50,832 bases of DNA from DASZJY01 sp036260255. Its GTDB lineage: Bacteria > Actinomycetota > Acidimicrobiia > Acidimicrobiales > AC-14. Shown here in pieces: positions 24,460 through 32,494 of the stretch (position 1 is the stretch's first letter; the number at the start of each line of letters is the position of its first letter). The notes beneath the pieces are model-generated. The model was not told the origin of the DNA, did not search any database, and saw only the letters and a program-made list of their open reading frames with translations. Where the stretch lies: positions 1-50,832 of the forward strand of contig DATAAF010000042.1 of the NCBI GenBank assembly GCA_036260255.1. The letters run 5' to 3'. A program made the position numbers and the translations under genes.

Positions 24460-24465
24460 AGCCTA
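24460..24465 (-). promoter_or_regulatory. Leaderless -10 element of the membrane/cupredoxin cluster
   Basis: Minus-strand TAGGCT ends 6 nt before the GTG at 24453. It faces the TAGCGT (24530-24535) of the divergent deacetylase gene. Confidence 0.45.
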
Positions 24466-24529
24466 CGCCCGGCGTCCTCGGGCCGGCGGTCGGACCGAGG
24501 TCACCCAAGGGCCGGCGCGGTTACGCGGT

Positions 24530-24535
24530 TAGCGT
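24530..24535 (+). promoter_or_regulatory. Leaderless -10 element of the ChbG gene
   Basis: TAGCGT ends 7 nt before the GTG at 24543, with no ribosome site. Confidence 0.45.
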
Positions 24536-24542
24536 TCCCGGT

Positions 24543-25376
24543 GTGACGTCGGTCGCCGAGCGGCTCGGCTACCCACCGGACACCCGTCTGCTCGTCGTCA
24601 ACTGTGACGACCTCGGCTCGTGCCACGCCGCCAACGTCGGCGTCTACGAGGCCCTCCGCGACGGCGTCGCCACCAGCGCCAGCCTCATGGTGCCCTGCCC
24701 GTGGGCGCGTGACGCGGCGGCCCGCTACCGGGGCGAGGACATCGGCGTGCATCTCACCCTCAACGCCGAGCACGACCTCTTCCGGTGGGGGCCCATCACC
24801 CAGGCGCCGTCGCTCCTCGATGGCGACGGCGGCTTCCCGCGCACGCTCGAGGACCTGTGGGACCACGCCGACCTCGACGAGGTCCGTCGCGAGTGCCGGG
24901 CCCAGGTGGAGCGGGCCATCTACTGGGGCTTCGACGTCAGCCACCTCGACTCCCACATGGCCGCCCTGGAGCTGCGACCGGAGTTCTTCGACGTCTACCT
25001 CGAGCTGGCCGTCGACTTCGGCCTGCCCGTCCGGCTGGGCCCCGCCTCGGCCGAACGTTCGGTGGGGTTCCCGTTCCGCGCCCTCGCCGCCGAGGAGGGC
25101 GTGCTCTCTCCCGACCAGGTCGTGCGGGCCCAGGAGGTCGGCAGCCGGCGAGCGATCGAGCGGGCACTGGTGGACCTGCCTCCGGGGGTCACCGAGCTGC
25201 GGGTCCATCCCGCCATCGACAGCGCCGAGCTGCGGGCGTTCGCCCCCGACTGGGCGGGACGGGTCGACGACCACGACCTGGTGACCGGCCATTCGACGTT
25301 GCGGGCCCTCGCCGAGCGGGCGGGCGCCCGGTTCATCGGCTACCGGGCCCTGCGCGACCTGCAGCGCAGCCGGTAG
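24543..25376 (+). CDS. ChbG/YdjC-family carbohydrate deacetylase
   Basis: A 277-residue YdjC-like protein. LLVVNCDDLGSCHAANVGV carries the metal-binding D-D motif, GVHLTLNAEHD the first His ligand, and VSHLDSHMAAL the second His pair. These are the residues that bind the divalent metal in chitooligosaccharide N-deacetylases. It should remove acetyl groups from N-acetylated oligosaccharides in the cytoplasm; the natural sugar is unknown. GTG 24543 follows a -10 element 7 nt upstream, and longer frames run through the divergent gene. It ends 7 bp from a truncated sigma factor on the other strand. Confidence 0.87.
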   Translation: MTSVAERLGYPPDTRLLVVNCDDLGSCHAANVGVYEALRDGVATSASLMVPCPWARDAAARYRGEDIGVHLTLNAEHDLFRWGPITQAPSLLDGDGGFPRTLEDLWDHADLDEVRRECRAQVERAIYWGFDVSHLDSHMAALELRPEFFDVYLELAVDFGLPVRLGPASAERSVGFPFRALAAEEGVLSPDQVVRAQEVGSRRAIERALVDLPPGVTELRVHPAIDSAELRAFAPDWAGRVDDHDLVTGHSTLRALAERAGARFIGYRALRDLQRSR

Positions 25377-25383
25377 CCGGCCG

Positions 25384-25608
25384 TTACGGCCGTCGGCCCA
25401 CCACGACCTCTTCGGCCAGCTCCCGTCGTTGAGGAGCCCACCGGGCGAGGGCGAAGGCGGCCCCGGCGTGGCGCCGGTACGCCCCGGCGAGGGCGTCCCG
25501 CCGCCAGCGGCCGACGGCGACGACCAGGGCGGCGTCGCCCGCGTCACGGAAGGCCGTGGCAGCCACAACATCCCCCGTTCGGAACGGTCGATGTGCAGGA
25601 TGGAGCAC
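25384..25608 (-). pseudogene. Truncated ECF sigma factor (region 2 N-terminus only)
   Basis: A minus-strand frame gives about 74 residues, including AGDAALVVAVGRWRRDALAG, then AYRRHAGAAFALAR and RELAEEVV. This resembles the start of region 2 of ECF sigma factors, where A-E-E-V-V-Q-E-V-F-L would normally continue. Instead VGRRP and a stop follow, and the next DNA is the end of the deacetylase gene. Regions 2.3 to 4 are absent, so it cannot be a working sigma factor. The 311-bp gap between the deacetylase and first ferritin-like gene contains nothing else clear apart from the ferritin promoter. Confidence 0.55.
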
Positions 25609-25687
25609 GCCCGGCTGGCGAGCCCACCTCCCGGTTGCCCTAGGCTCCCCGCCGTCCGCCTGCCCTCTGGCACCGGGAGGTGCGTCG

Positions 25688-26542
25688 TTGTCGATCGACG
25701 AGAAGGCGCTCGCCGAGCTGCTGGTCGAGTCACAGGACCTGCAGTCCGACGCCATGCGGGCGAGCTGGGAGTCGCCGACCACCATGGTCGAGCTCGGCCA
25801 CGAGCGGCGCGCCGCCAGCGGCGACGACCGCGAGGAACGGGAGCGGTTCGCCGCCGAGCGCCGTCGCCTCATGCGCCGGACCCTCCTCCAGGCGGGCGGG
25901 GCGGCGACCGGGGTGGGCGGCGCCCTCCTCCGGTGGATGGCCCGTCCCGCCCTCGCCGACGAGGCGCTCGACGTGCAGATGCTCCAGACGTCGGCGTCGA
26001 TCGAGAACCTCGCCGTCGCCACCTACGAGAAGGCCCTGGGGCTCGATTTCATCGGCGGCGGGAGCGCCAACCCGACGGTGAGGGACTTCGTGAACAGGAC
26101 GAGGGACCAGCACAGGGAGCACGCCGCCGCGTTCAACGCCGCCGTCACCCGCCTCCGGGGCCGACCCCAGACCGGCCCCGACCCGATCCTCGAGACGACG
26201 GTCAACAAGGCCTTGACCCCCGCGCCCAGCGGGCCCGGACCGGTCGTCGACCTCGCCATCGAGTTGGAGACCACCGCGGCCCAGACGTACCAGAGCAACG
26301 CCGCCGCCCTCACCGACACCCAGGCCCGCAGCCTCACCGCCAGCATCATGGGCGTGGAGGCGCAGCACCTCTCCGTCCTGTTGGCGGTCAAGGCCCTTCT
26401 CGGTGGCAACCAACCGGAGCTCATCGCCCTCGACCCGGCGAACGCGGCCCGGCTGCCCGAGGCGGTGGGCACCGCCGGCATCCCCGATCCCTTCGGCAAG
26501 ACCGAAGAGGCGCGGCCGGCGGAGGAGGGGGCGATCGGGTGA
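25688..26542 (+). CDS. Ferritin-like domain protein 1
   Basis: A 284-residue protein with a ferritin-like four-helix domain (ferritin_2 type). A charged N-terminus of about 60 residues (LSIDEKALAELLVESQDL) precedes a twin-arginine-like hydrophobic segment, RRLMRRTLLQAGGAATGVGG. The domain follows with QTSASIENLAVATYEKAL, HREHAAAF, ELETTAAQTY and EAQHLSVL, giving the repeated E...E-x2-H carboxylate/His pattern for a di-iron site. The start is TTG at 25688 behind a strong GGGAGG site 7 nt away. A second ferritin-like gene overlaps its stop. Role unknown; iron storage or oxidative chemistry at the membrane is possible. Confidence 0.83.
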   Translation: MSIDEKALAELLVESQDLQSDAMRASWESPTTMVELGHERRAASGDDREERERFAAERRRLMRRTLLQAGGAATGVGGALLRWMARPALADEALDVQMLQTSASIENLAVATYEKALGLDFIGGGSANPTVRDFVNRTRDQHREHAAAFNAAVTRLRGRPQTGPDPILETTVNKALTPAPSGPGPVVDLAIELETTAAQTYQSNAAALTDTQARSLTASIMGVEAQHLSVLLAVKALLGGNQPELIALDPANAARLPEAVGTAGIPDPFGKTEEARPAEEGAIG

Positions 26543-27315
26543 GGACGCGGCGGAAGTTGGCGCTGCAGATCGGCGAAGCGGAGCTCGTCGCGATGACGCG
26601 CGACCTCGAAGAGCGGCACCACGAGACGCTGCCCGCCATGCGGGCGGCGGCCGCGGAATGGTCGGAGGAGCTGCGCGCCAGCCGCCGAGCGTTCCTCGCC
26701 GGCGGCGCCGCCCTTGGCGGCCTGCTGCTCGCCGGGTGCGGCGACGCGAGGGACGAAGGCGAGGAGGCGCGCGGCGAGGTGCCGGGCGCCCGCCAGCCCC
26801 GACCTCCCACGGGCGACTTCGCGATCGCCGCCCTGGCCGCATCGATCGAGAACCTGGCGGTGACGACCTACCAAGTCGGCATCATCGCCGCCGAGACCGG
26901 GAGGCTCGGCCCCGTCCCGCCGGCCGTCGCCAGCTTCGCCCGGACGGTGCAGAGGCACCACGCCGACCATGCCGCGGCCTGGAACGAGGTGCTCACCAAC
27001 GGCGGCCGGGTCACCGTCGACGGCGTCGACGAGACGGCCAACCGCGAGGTGGTGGACCCCCGCCTCGGTCAGCTGTCCGACGTGCCCGGGCTGGCCCGGC
27101 TGGCACTGACCCTCGAGAACGTGGCCGCCGCCACCTACCTCAGGAGCATCGCCAACCTGGAGAACACTGGTGCCCGCAAGGTGGCGGCGTCGATCCAGCC
27201 GGTGGAGATGCAACACGCCGCCATCCTCAACTTCCTGCTCGGGCAGTACCCGGTGCCCGACAGCTTCGCCAAGGAGGACGGGGCCCGCCCGCTGAGCGAC
27301 CGGATCGTCCAGTAG
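26539..27315 (+). CDS. Ferritin-like domain protein 2 (Tat/lipoprotein type)
   Basis: A 258-residue partner of the preceding gene. The layout is the same: about 50 charged residues, then ASRRAFLAGGAALGG followed by LLLAGC, which combines a twin-arginine-like motif with a lipobox. The ferritin-like domain has LAASIENLAVTTYQVGI, HHADHAAAW, TLENVAAATY and EMQHAAIL. GTG 26539 overlaps the previous stop (GTGA), so the two proteins are probably made in equal amounts and may form a heteromer. It resembles protein 1 across the domain but is clearly diverged, as expected for an old tandem duplication. Confidence 0.83.
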   Translation: MRTRRKLALQIGEAELVAMTRDLEERHHETLPAMRAAAAEWSEELRASRRAFLAGGAALGGLLLAGCGDARDEGEEARGEVPGARQPRPPTGDFAIAALAASIENLAVTTYQVGIIAAETGRLGPVPPAVASFARTVQRHHADHAAAWNEVLTNGGRVTVDGVDETANREVVDPRLGQLSDVPGLARLALTLENVAAATYLRSIANLENTGARKVAASIQPVEMQHAAILNFLLGQYPVPDSFAKEDGARPLSDRIVQ

Positions 27316-27342
27316 CCCGGGTCGCCGGCCAGGTTTGTCGCC

Positions 27343-27376
27343 CTCACTCGAGCGCTCGTTAGAGTGCCTCACTCGA
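27343..27376 (+). promoter_or_regulatory. Direct repeat and palindrome before the Kelch-RTX gene
   Basis: CTCACTCGA occurs at 27343-27351 and 27368-27376, 25 bp apart. The perfect palindrome CGAGCGCTCG lies between them at 27349-27358. The arrangement looks like an operator ahead of the Kelch-RTX gene. Confidence 0.3.
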
Positions 27377-27418
27377 TATGAGCGTGGTCGTCGCACGGCC
27401 GAGCCAGGGAGGCCCCCG

Positions 27419-29029
27419 CTGAAGACGTTCGCCACCCCCGCCAAGCCGCGGCCGCGGGCCGTGGCCGCGATGGTGCTCTGCGCCCTCGCCGTCGTCCCCT
27501 TGGTGGCATCGCCCGCCCGGGCCCAGACGGGTCTCGAGGGCGTCTGGGAGCTCACCGGCCCGCTGTCGGCGCCCCGCGTCGACCACACGATGACCCTCCT
27601 CGCGAACGGCCGGGTGCTGGCCGCCGGGGGGCGCTCGCAGGCGCCGAACCCGCTCGTGAACTTCAACACCGCCGAGGTCTTCGACCCCATCACCGAGCAG
27701 TGGACACCGACGGGGTCGATGAGAGACTTCCGCTGGTCGCACACCGCGACACTGCTCCCGGATGGGAGGGTGCTGGTGGCAGGGGGGTTCGGCGGGACCC
27801 CGGTCGGCTCGGGGGCCAACGCCCAGCCCGTCGTCGACACGGCCGAGATCTACGACCCGGCCACCGGCCAGTGGACGCGCACCGGGAACCTCAACGTCCG
27901 CCGGGCGCTGCACACCGCCGAGCGCCTCCCCGACGGCCGGGTGCTGGTGGCCGGCGGACGGACCTGCAACCAGCCGCCCCCGGCGACCTGCAACTTCATG
28001 TTCGTCACCAACACCGCCGAGATTTACGATCCCGCCACCGGCCAGTGGACGCTGGCGGGGAGCCTGAGCGCCCCCCGCCACACGACCGCGTCGGTCGTCC
28101 TGCTCGACGGCCGGGTGCTGGTGCCGGCCGGGTTCCAGGGCACCGGTGTCCCCTCCAACGGCGGTGACGTCTACGACCCCGTCACCGGGACGTGGAGCCC
28201 GATCGCTCGCCTCAACGTCGCCCGCAGTCGCCAGGGCGCCATGCTCCTGCGCGACGGGCGGGTGTTCGTCGCCTTCGGGTTCCAGGGGGGCGCCACCGCC
28301 GAGATCTACAACCCCGCGACCAACGCCTGGACGTTCGCGCCACCGCTCGCCGGCTCCTCGGGCCGGTTCAACTTCGCCTACCAGACGCTCCCCAACGGCA
28401 AGGTGATGATCGCCAGCGGTCAGATCCCCGCGACCGGCCTCAGCCGCAGCACCGACATCTACAACCCCGCCACGAACCACTGGGAGCCGGGCGGCTCGCT
28501 GAACGACGTCCACGCCTCGGCCAGCTCACTGTCGAACAGCTACGAGGCCGTCGTCCTCTCGGCCAGTCCCACGTCGTACGTGGCCGACCCGTACGTCTGC
28601 GGCCGGAACTGCGGCAAGGTCCTGGTCGCCGGCTTCAACGCCACCGGTTCCTCGGAGATGTACACCGCGCCAGGAACCTGCTACGGGTTCGACGCCACCC
28701 TCATCGGCACGACCGGCAACGACGACCTGGTCGGCACGCCTGGCCGTGACGTGATCCTCGGCCTGGGCGGCAACGACCGGATCGCCGCCGGCGGCGGCGA
28801 CGACGTGATCTGCGCCGGCGCCGGCGACGACCAGGTCTCGGGCGGCGACGGTGGCGACGTCGCCCTCGGCGGCGACGGCCTCGACCGACTGTCGGGAGGC
28901 GTCGGGAACGACGCCCTCTTCGGCGAGGGCGGAAACGACGACGTCAGCGGGGGCCGCGACGTCGACCTCGGCGAGGGCAACGCCGGCACCGACCGCTGTC
29001 TGGCGGAGACCCTGAGAACCTGTCCGTAG
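27419..29029 (+). CDS. Secreted Kelch-repeat protein with C-terminal RTX-type repeats
   Basis: A 536-residue exported protein. A signal peptide ends at VVPLVASPARAQT. Six Kelch blades follow, each with D/N-G-R-V-L-x-A-G-G and A-E-I-Y-D-P-A-T-G-Q-W variants, forming a galactose-oxidase-like propeller. The last 110 residues are Gly/Asp nonapeptides of the haemolysin calcium-binding type (GNDRIAAGGGDD, GGDGLDRLSGG, GEGGNDDVSGG). Calcium would fold this tail after secretion. The best ribosome site, AGGGAGG, points to CTG at 27419; the only canonical alternatives are TTG at 27335, with no site and a poor signal peptide, or GTG at 27461. It ends at a bidirectional hairpin. Confidence 0.82.
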   Translation: MKTFATPAKPRPRAVAAMVLCALAVVPLVASPARAQTGLEGVWELTGPLSAPRVDHTMTLLANGRVLAAGGRSQAPNPLVNFNTAEVFDPITEQWTPTGSMRDFRWSHTATLLPDGRVLVAGGFGGTPVGSGANAQPVVDTAEIYDPATGQWTRTGNLNVRRALHTAERLPDGRVLVAGGRTCNQPPPATCNFMFVTNTAEIYDPATGQWTLAGSLSAPRHTTASVVLLDGRVLVPAGFQGTGVPSNGGDVYDPVTGTWSPIARLNVARSRQGAMLLRDGRVFVAFGFQGGATAEIYNPATNAWTFAPPLAGSSGRFNFAYQTLPNGKVMIASGQIPATGLSRSTDIYNPATNHWEPGGSLNDVHASASSLSNSYEAVVLSASPTSYVADPYVCGRNCGKVLVAGFNATGSSEMYTAPGTCYGFDATLIGTTGNDDLVGTPGRDVILGLGGNDRIAAGGGDDVICAGAGDDQVSGGDGGDVALGGDGLDRLSGGVGNDALFGEGGNDDVSGGRDVDLGEGNAGTDRCLAETLRTCP

Positions 29030-29041
29030 GGGGGTCCCATC

Positions 29042-29093
29042 CGAACTTTGTGCGATCGACCCGGTCAGAGGCCGGTCGATCGCGCAAAGTTCG
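29042..29093. terminator. Bidirectional hairpin between convergent genes
   Basis: Twenty-base arms (29042-29061 and 29074-29093) pair perfectly except for one G-U, around a 12-nt loop. The hairpin lies 13 bp after the Kelch-RTX stop and 16 bp from the stop of the convergent lipoprotein gene. There is no strong T-run on either side. Confidence 0.7.
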
Positions 29094-29108
29094 CCGTCTC
29101 TTATGTCG

Positions 29109-30077
29109 TCAGGCGGGCGACAGCTCGAGGTCTTGTGTGATGCGGCCGCTCAGGGTTTCCCCTCTCTCCTTGTTGACAATTGTCAACTCGCCTCCGCCGT
29201 GGACCGTCTTCCTCGAGGGCAGATCCCTGGTCAGCTCCCCCACCACGTTCCCCGTGCTGCGGACGGAAAAGCGCTCGATCGTCGCCTCCACACCAGACGA
29301 GTTCATGGCTGTGCCTGGAGGTGCCTCCATGCCCTCAACCAAGTCGAGCTCATAGCGATCCGCCGTCAGCATGCGCAGCGTGTACGTCGTCGTCATGTTG
29401 ACCGTGATTCCACTGAAGGTCGCTGCTCGCCCAACCCGCCACCGCGCCCCGGGTCCTACCGGCTCGCTTGGGAACGGCACGCCGAGGTTGCCGAACTCGG
29501 ACGAGGTGGAATCGAGGCGCGACTTCAACAGCGGGTCGGCGATCCCGCCGGTATCTATCGAGAACGTCCGGCGGCCGCCTGAGGCGTCGACACTCCCTGT
29601 TGCACGTAGACCCTTGAATTGGTTCAGCACCTGCTGCAGCTGATCCGACAACCTTGAGTCGACGTCGGCCGTGGGAAGGACGGACCAGTCAGTGAACGTT
29701 GCGGTGTAGTGCGCCCTCCCTTCGCTGTCGACCGTGTCGATGCGTTGCTCTACGACGGTTCTGAGAGTGGGCAGCGCTCCAGGCAAAACACGACTGCCTT
29801 CCATGGTCACTTCGAGCGCCGTCCTGCTCACCATCGCCGCCCTCGTCGTGCTGCCGGCGGCGAGGCGGAGCTGGAGGCGTTGCCGGGGCTCCCTGCCGGC
29901 GTCCTCCACGGTGACCCGGCCTGCGGCGGTGCCGCCCCCGGTCGTCGCCGCGGCATCGGCCTGGGTCGTGGCGGTTGGCTCGGCCTCGTCCTCGGAGTCG
30001 TCGGCGCCACCGCAGGAGACCGCGGCAAGGAGGGTGAGGGCGAGCAGGACGGCGACGAGAGGACAGCGAGCGCGCAT
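29109..30077 (-). CDS. Putative lipoprotein of unknown function
   Basis: A 322-residue lipoprotein. LLALTLLAAVSCGGADDSED carries the lipobox, followed by an acidic and Thr/Ala-rich linker. The rest is beta-rich and begins RLQLRLAAGSTTRAAMVSRT, with later HYTATFTDWSVL, FSIDTGGIADPL and TYTLRMLTADRYELDLV. The pattern resembles DUF6263-like beta-sandwich proteins, but that is a weak guess. Its codon use is slightly less GC-biased than its neighbours. It sits between a terminator and a GH25-like gene on the same strand. Confidence 0.72.
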   Translation of the reverse strand: MRARCPLVAVLLALTLLAAVSCGGADDSEDEAEPTATTQADAAATTGGGTAAGRVTVEDAGREPRQRLQLRLAAGSTTRAAMVSRTALEVTMEGSRVLPGALPTLRTVVEQRIDTVDSEGRAHYTATFTDWSVLPTADVDSRLSDQLQQVLNQFKGLRATGSVDASGGRRTFSIDTGGIADPLLKSRLDSTSSEFGNLGVPFPSEPVGPGARWRVGRAATFSGITVNMTTTYTLRMLTADRYELDLVEGMEAPPGTAMNSSGVEATIERFSVRSTGNVVGELTRDLPSRKTVHGGGELTIVNKERGETLSGRITQDLELSPA

Positions 30078-30124
30078 CGTGCATTTCGTACCAGACGACC
30101 GGCGCGCCCGCGCCGCGTGTCGCT

Positions 30125-30997
30125 CTATCTCGGCGTGAGCGCCGGATTCTGGGCCGCTCGGGGACCGCCGCCCAGCAGGTCGCGGAGGAGCTTCTCGATG
30201 GCGTTCGGCGGGGGCGGAGGCTTGGGCGCGGTGGGCGGCGGCAGAGGGGCGCACAGCAGGTCGTGGTCGAGGTTGTGCTCGACCCACTGGACCATGGCGA
30301 CGGGGCCTCCGGTGAAGGAGTACTGCGGGGCGCACATGGTGGCGGCGTGGGCGCGGTTGCGGGCGCCGGCCACCCAGGAGGGCACGTCCGTCAGGACCAG
30401 CCCACCGGTGATCCGCCCCCACTGGTAGCGGGTCGAGTAGGCGCCGACGGGCACGCCCTGGGAGCGAAGGAACGTGATCGACCCCAGGATGGCGGCGCGG
30501 TTGAGGCCGACGTTGCGCGACCAGGAGTTCCCCGTCTCGACGTCGAGCCACCAGCTGTGGCGACCCGCCGCCCCCGTCTGCTGCTGGGCGTAGACGAAGG
30601 CGTGGCGGGCGCCGTTGTAGCCGTAGTTGAAGGCACACGCCGCCTCGTCGGAGGGGCTGCAGGCGGGGTTCGGGCTCTTCTGGGCGTACCAGTTGACGGC
30701 CGTGCTCGCCGGTCCGGGGTTGGCCGTGTTCATGTAGAAGGACGCCTGGCGGGGAGCGGTCGACGCCCAGGCGTACTGGGGCGCCAGGCACGGGTTGTTC
30801 TCGAACGGCTTGCCGCCGTTCACCCCCACGATGCCGAGGTCGCCGTCGACGGGGAGGGGGCCGCCGCCGCACTGCGGCCAGGAGATGTCGTACCCCTTGC
30901 CCGACGCCGCCGCCGCCCACGAGGCCAGCACCACCCCGGCGACCAGCGCGAGGGCGGTCACGAGGGCGGTGGCGGGAAGGCGGCGCAGGGATCTCAT
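30125..30997 (-). CDS. Secreted DUF1906/GH25-like protein
   Basis: A 290-residue exported protein. The signal peptide is MRSLRRLPATALVTALAL with a following A-rich cleavage region. The mature domain begins KGYDISWPQCGGGPLP, has GIVGVNGGKPFENN, and WWLDVETGNSW, where D-V-E resembles the acidic pair at the mouth of GH25/DUF1906 TIM barrels. Several cysteines suggest disulfides. Such proteins are predicted wall-acting hydrolases. The C-terminus is proline-rich. ATG 30997 is preferred because its signal peptide is complete from there. Confidence 0.75.
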   Translation of the reverse strand: MRSLRRLPATALVTALALVAGVVLASWAAAASGKGYDISWPQCGGGPLPVDGDLGIVGVNGGKPFENNPCLAPQYAWASTAPRQASFYMNTANPGPASTAVNWYAQKSPNPACSPSDEAACAFNYGYNGARHAFVYAQQQTGAAGRHSWWLDVETGNSWSRNVGLNRAAILGSITFLRSQGVPVGAYSTRYQWGRITGGLVLTDVPSWVAGARNRAHAATMCAPQYSFTGGPVAMVQWVEHNLDHDLLCAPLPPPTAPKPPPPPNAIEKLLRDLLGGGPRAAQNPALTPR

Positions 30998-31103
30998 GTA
31001 CAGGCGCAAGACCCTACGGGTCGCGCCGGCGGTTGCCAAGGACCCACCGAGTCGCGCCCCCGGCGACCGCGCCCACGGGTCGGGAGGCCCCGAGGCGGAG
31101 GGC

Positions 31104-31487
31104 TCAGTACTCGGTGACCTTCCTGATCTCCTCCTGGATTGCCTTGTAGTCCTCGCTCTGGGTGAGGGGGAGCAGGCTCATCAGCTTGCCCATGTTCCCG
31201 GTGACCTTCATGCGGCCCTGCATGAATGCGGCGTTGGGATCGAGCTCGCCCTTCTGGATCTTCACGCTGTCGTCCCACGAGAGGGTGAGGGTGAAGTCCG
31301 CGTCGGGGTCCTGACCGAGGCGGGACTCGAGGAGCTTCCCGTTCTCCACGACCCAGTAGTAGAGGATGTCGCCCTCGGGACGGGTGACCCGGTACTGGAT
31401 GCGCGCGGTGGCGCCCGGGCGCTCGGCGAACGCCTGGGCCAGCTGCTGTTGCTGGTCGAGCCACTCCTGGGTCAGGTACTTGGCCAT
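31104..31487 (-). CDS. SCP2 sterol-binding domain protein
   Basis: A 127-residue single-domain SCP2 protein. MAKYLTQEWLDQQQQLAQ is the N-terminal helix. DADFTLTLSWDDSVKIQKGE and NAAFMQGRMKVTGNMGKLM are the hallmark segments that form the lipid-binding cavity. It is soluble and cytoplasmic. In actinobacteria these are associated with lipid or steroid metabolism, but the ligand is unknown. It lies 67 bp downstream of the mca gene on the same strand and may share its transcript. Confidence 0.9.
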   Translation of the reverse strand: MAKYLTQEWLDQQQQLAQAFAERPGATARIQYRVTRPEGDILYYWVVENGKLLESRLGQDPDADFTLTLSWDDSVKIQKGELDPNAAFMQGRMKVTGNMGKLMSLLPLTQSEDYKAIQEEIRKVTEY

Positions 31488-31554
31488 GGGCGCGCCTCTC
31501 TGTCGGCCGTGTCGGTCCCGTCGGGCGACCGAGGGATCGTAGCCAGCGACCCGG

Positions 31555-32418
31555 TCAGCGGCTCACCCGCTCGCGGATGCCGGCGAACAGGTCGTCCTCG
31601 GGGAGGGGGCTGTCCACCAGGCTGCGGGCCAGGATGTAGTCGTCGTAGCGGTAGGCCACGACGTCGGGGGGGAGGCCGAACCAGAACGGCGACTCGTGGT
31701 CGATCTGGGTGCGATGGGCCAACAGCGCCTCGCGCCGGACGTGGTGGAGGTCGGAGACGTCGAGGCGGGTGGTGATGCGGTGGTCGTGGTCGGGCCGGTC
31801 GAACCACTTCTCGTCGAAGGGAGACTCGAGCCCGAGCTCGAGGAACTTCTGGTGGGTCGCCAGCATCCGGGCCCGTGACCACGCGACGTAGTACAGCTTG
31901 AGCGGCTGCCACGGCTCCCCGAGATGCGGGTAGGCGTCGGGGTCGCCGGCGGCGTCGAAGGCAGGCACGGTGATCTCGTGCACCCGGAGGTGGTCGGGGT
32001 GCGGGTACCCCTCCTGGTCGTCGGGGTAGGTCACGATCACCTGCGGTCGCTCCCGCCTGATCACCGCCACCAGGCGTCCGACCGCCTCGTCGAGGGGGGC
32101 CCTGGCGAAGCATGCGGGGTCCTCGTTGGTGGGCGATCCCGGCATCCCCGAGTCGCGGTAGCCGAGCAGGACCACCTCGTCGTAGCCGATCACCTCGGTG
32201 GCCCGGGCCAGCTCCTCCATGCGGACCTCGGGCAGGCGCTCACGGATCTCGGGCCGTTCGGCAGCCGGGTTGAGGATGTCGCCCGCCTCGCCCCCCGTGC
32301 AGCACACGAGCACGCAGCGGACGCCTTCGGCGTGGTAGTGCGCGACGGTGCCGGCGCCCTTCGACGACTCGTCGTCCGGATGGGCGTGGACGGTGAGGAG
32401 GCAGAGACGCTCGTGCAT
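31555..32418 (-). CDS. mca: Mycothiol S-conjugate amidase
   Basis: A 287-residue LmbE-family zinc amidase. TVHAHPDDESSKGAGT is the metal-binding AHPDDE motif and YPHPDHLRVHE supplies the remaining His ligand; VCCTGGEAGD is typical of Mca and MshB. The extended middle, KLYYVAWSRARM, and the length favour Mca over MshB. It cleaves mycothiol S-conjugates to mercapturic acids for export and so detoxifies electrophiles. Its presence shows that the host makes mycothiol. ATG 32418 is supported by TACCTT 6 nt upstream. Confidence 0.88.
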   Translation of the reverse strand: MHERLCLLTVHAHPDDESSKGAGTVAHYHAEGVRCVLVCCTGGEAGDILNPAAERPEIRERLPEVRMEELARATEVIGYDEVVLLGYRDSGMPGSPTNEDPACFARAPLDEAVGRLVAVIRRERPQVIVTYPDDQEGYPHPDHLRVHEITVPAFDAAGDPDAYPHLGEPWQPLKLYYVAWSRARMLATHQKFLELGLESPFDEKWFDRPDHDHRITTRLDVSDLHHVRREALLAHRTQIDHESPFWFGLPPDVVAYRYDDYILARSLVDSPLPEDDLFAGIRERVSR

Positions 32419-32424
32419 GGGGCC

Positions 32425-32430
32425 AAGGTA
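32425..32430 (-). promoter_or_regulatory. Leaderless -10 element of mca
   Basis: Minus-strand TACCTT ends 6 nt before the ATG at 32418, with no ribosome site. Confidence 0.5.
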
Positions 32431-32481
32431 TCGCTGCCGTCCGGCGTCGGTCGGCGGCTGGCCGGGTCCCCCGGGGACGGC

Positions 32482-32487
32482 CAGACT
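32482..32487 (+). promoter_or_regulatory. Leaderless -10 element of the NadR-like kinase gene
   Basis: CAGACT ends 7 nt before the ATG at 32495, the same element as before the VanW gene. Confidence 0.35.
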
Positions 32488-32494
32488 GGCGCCC

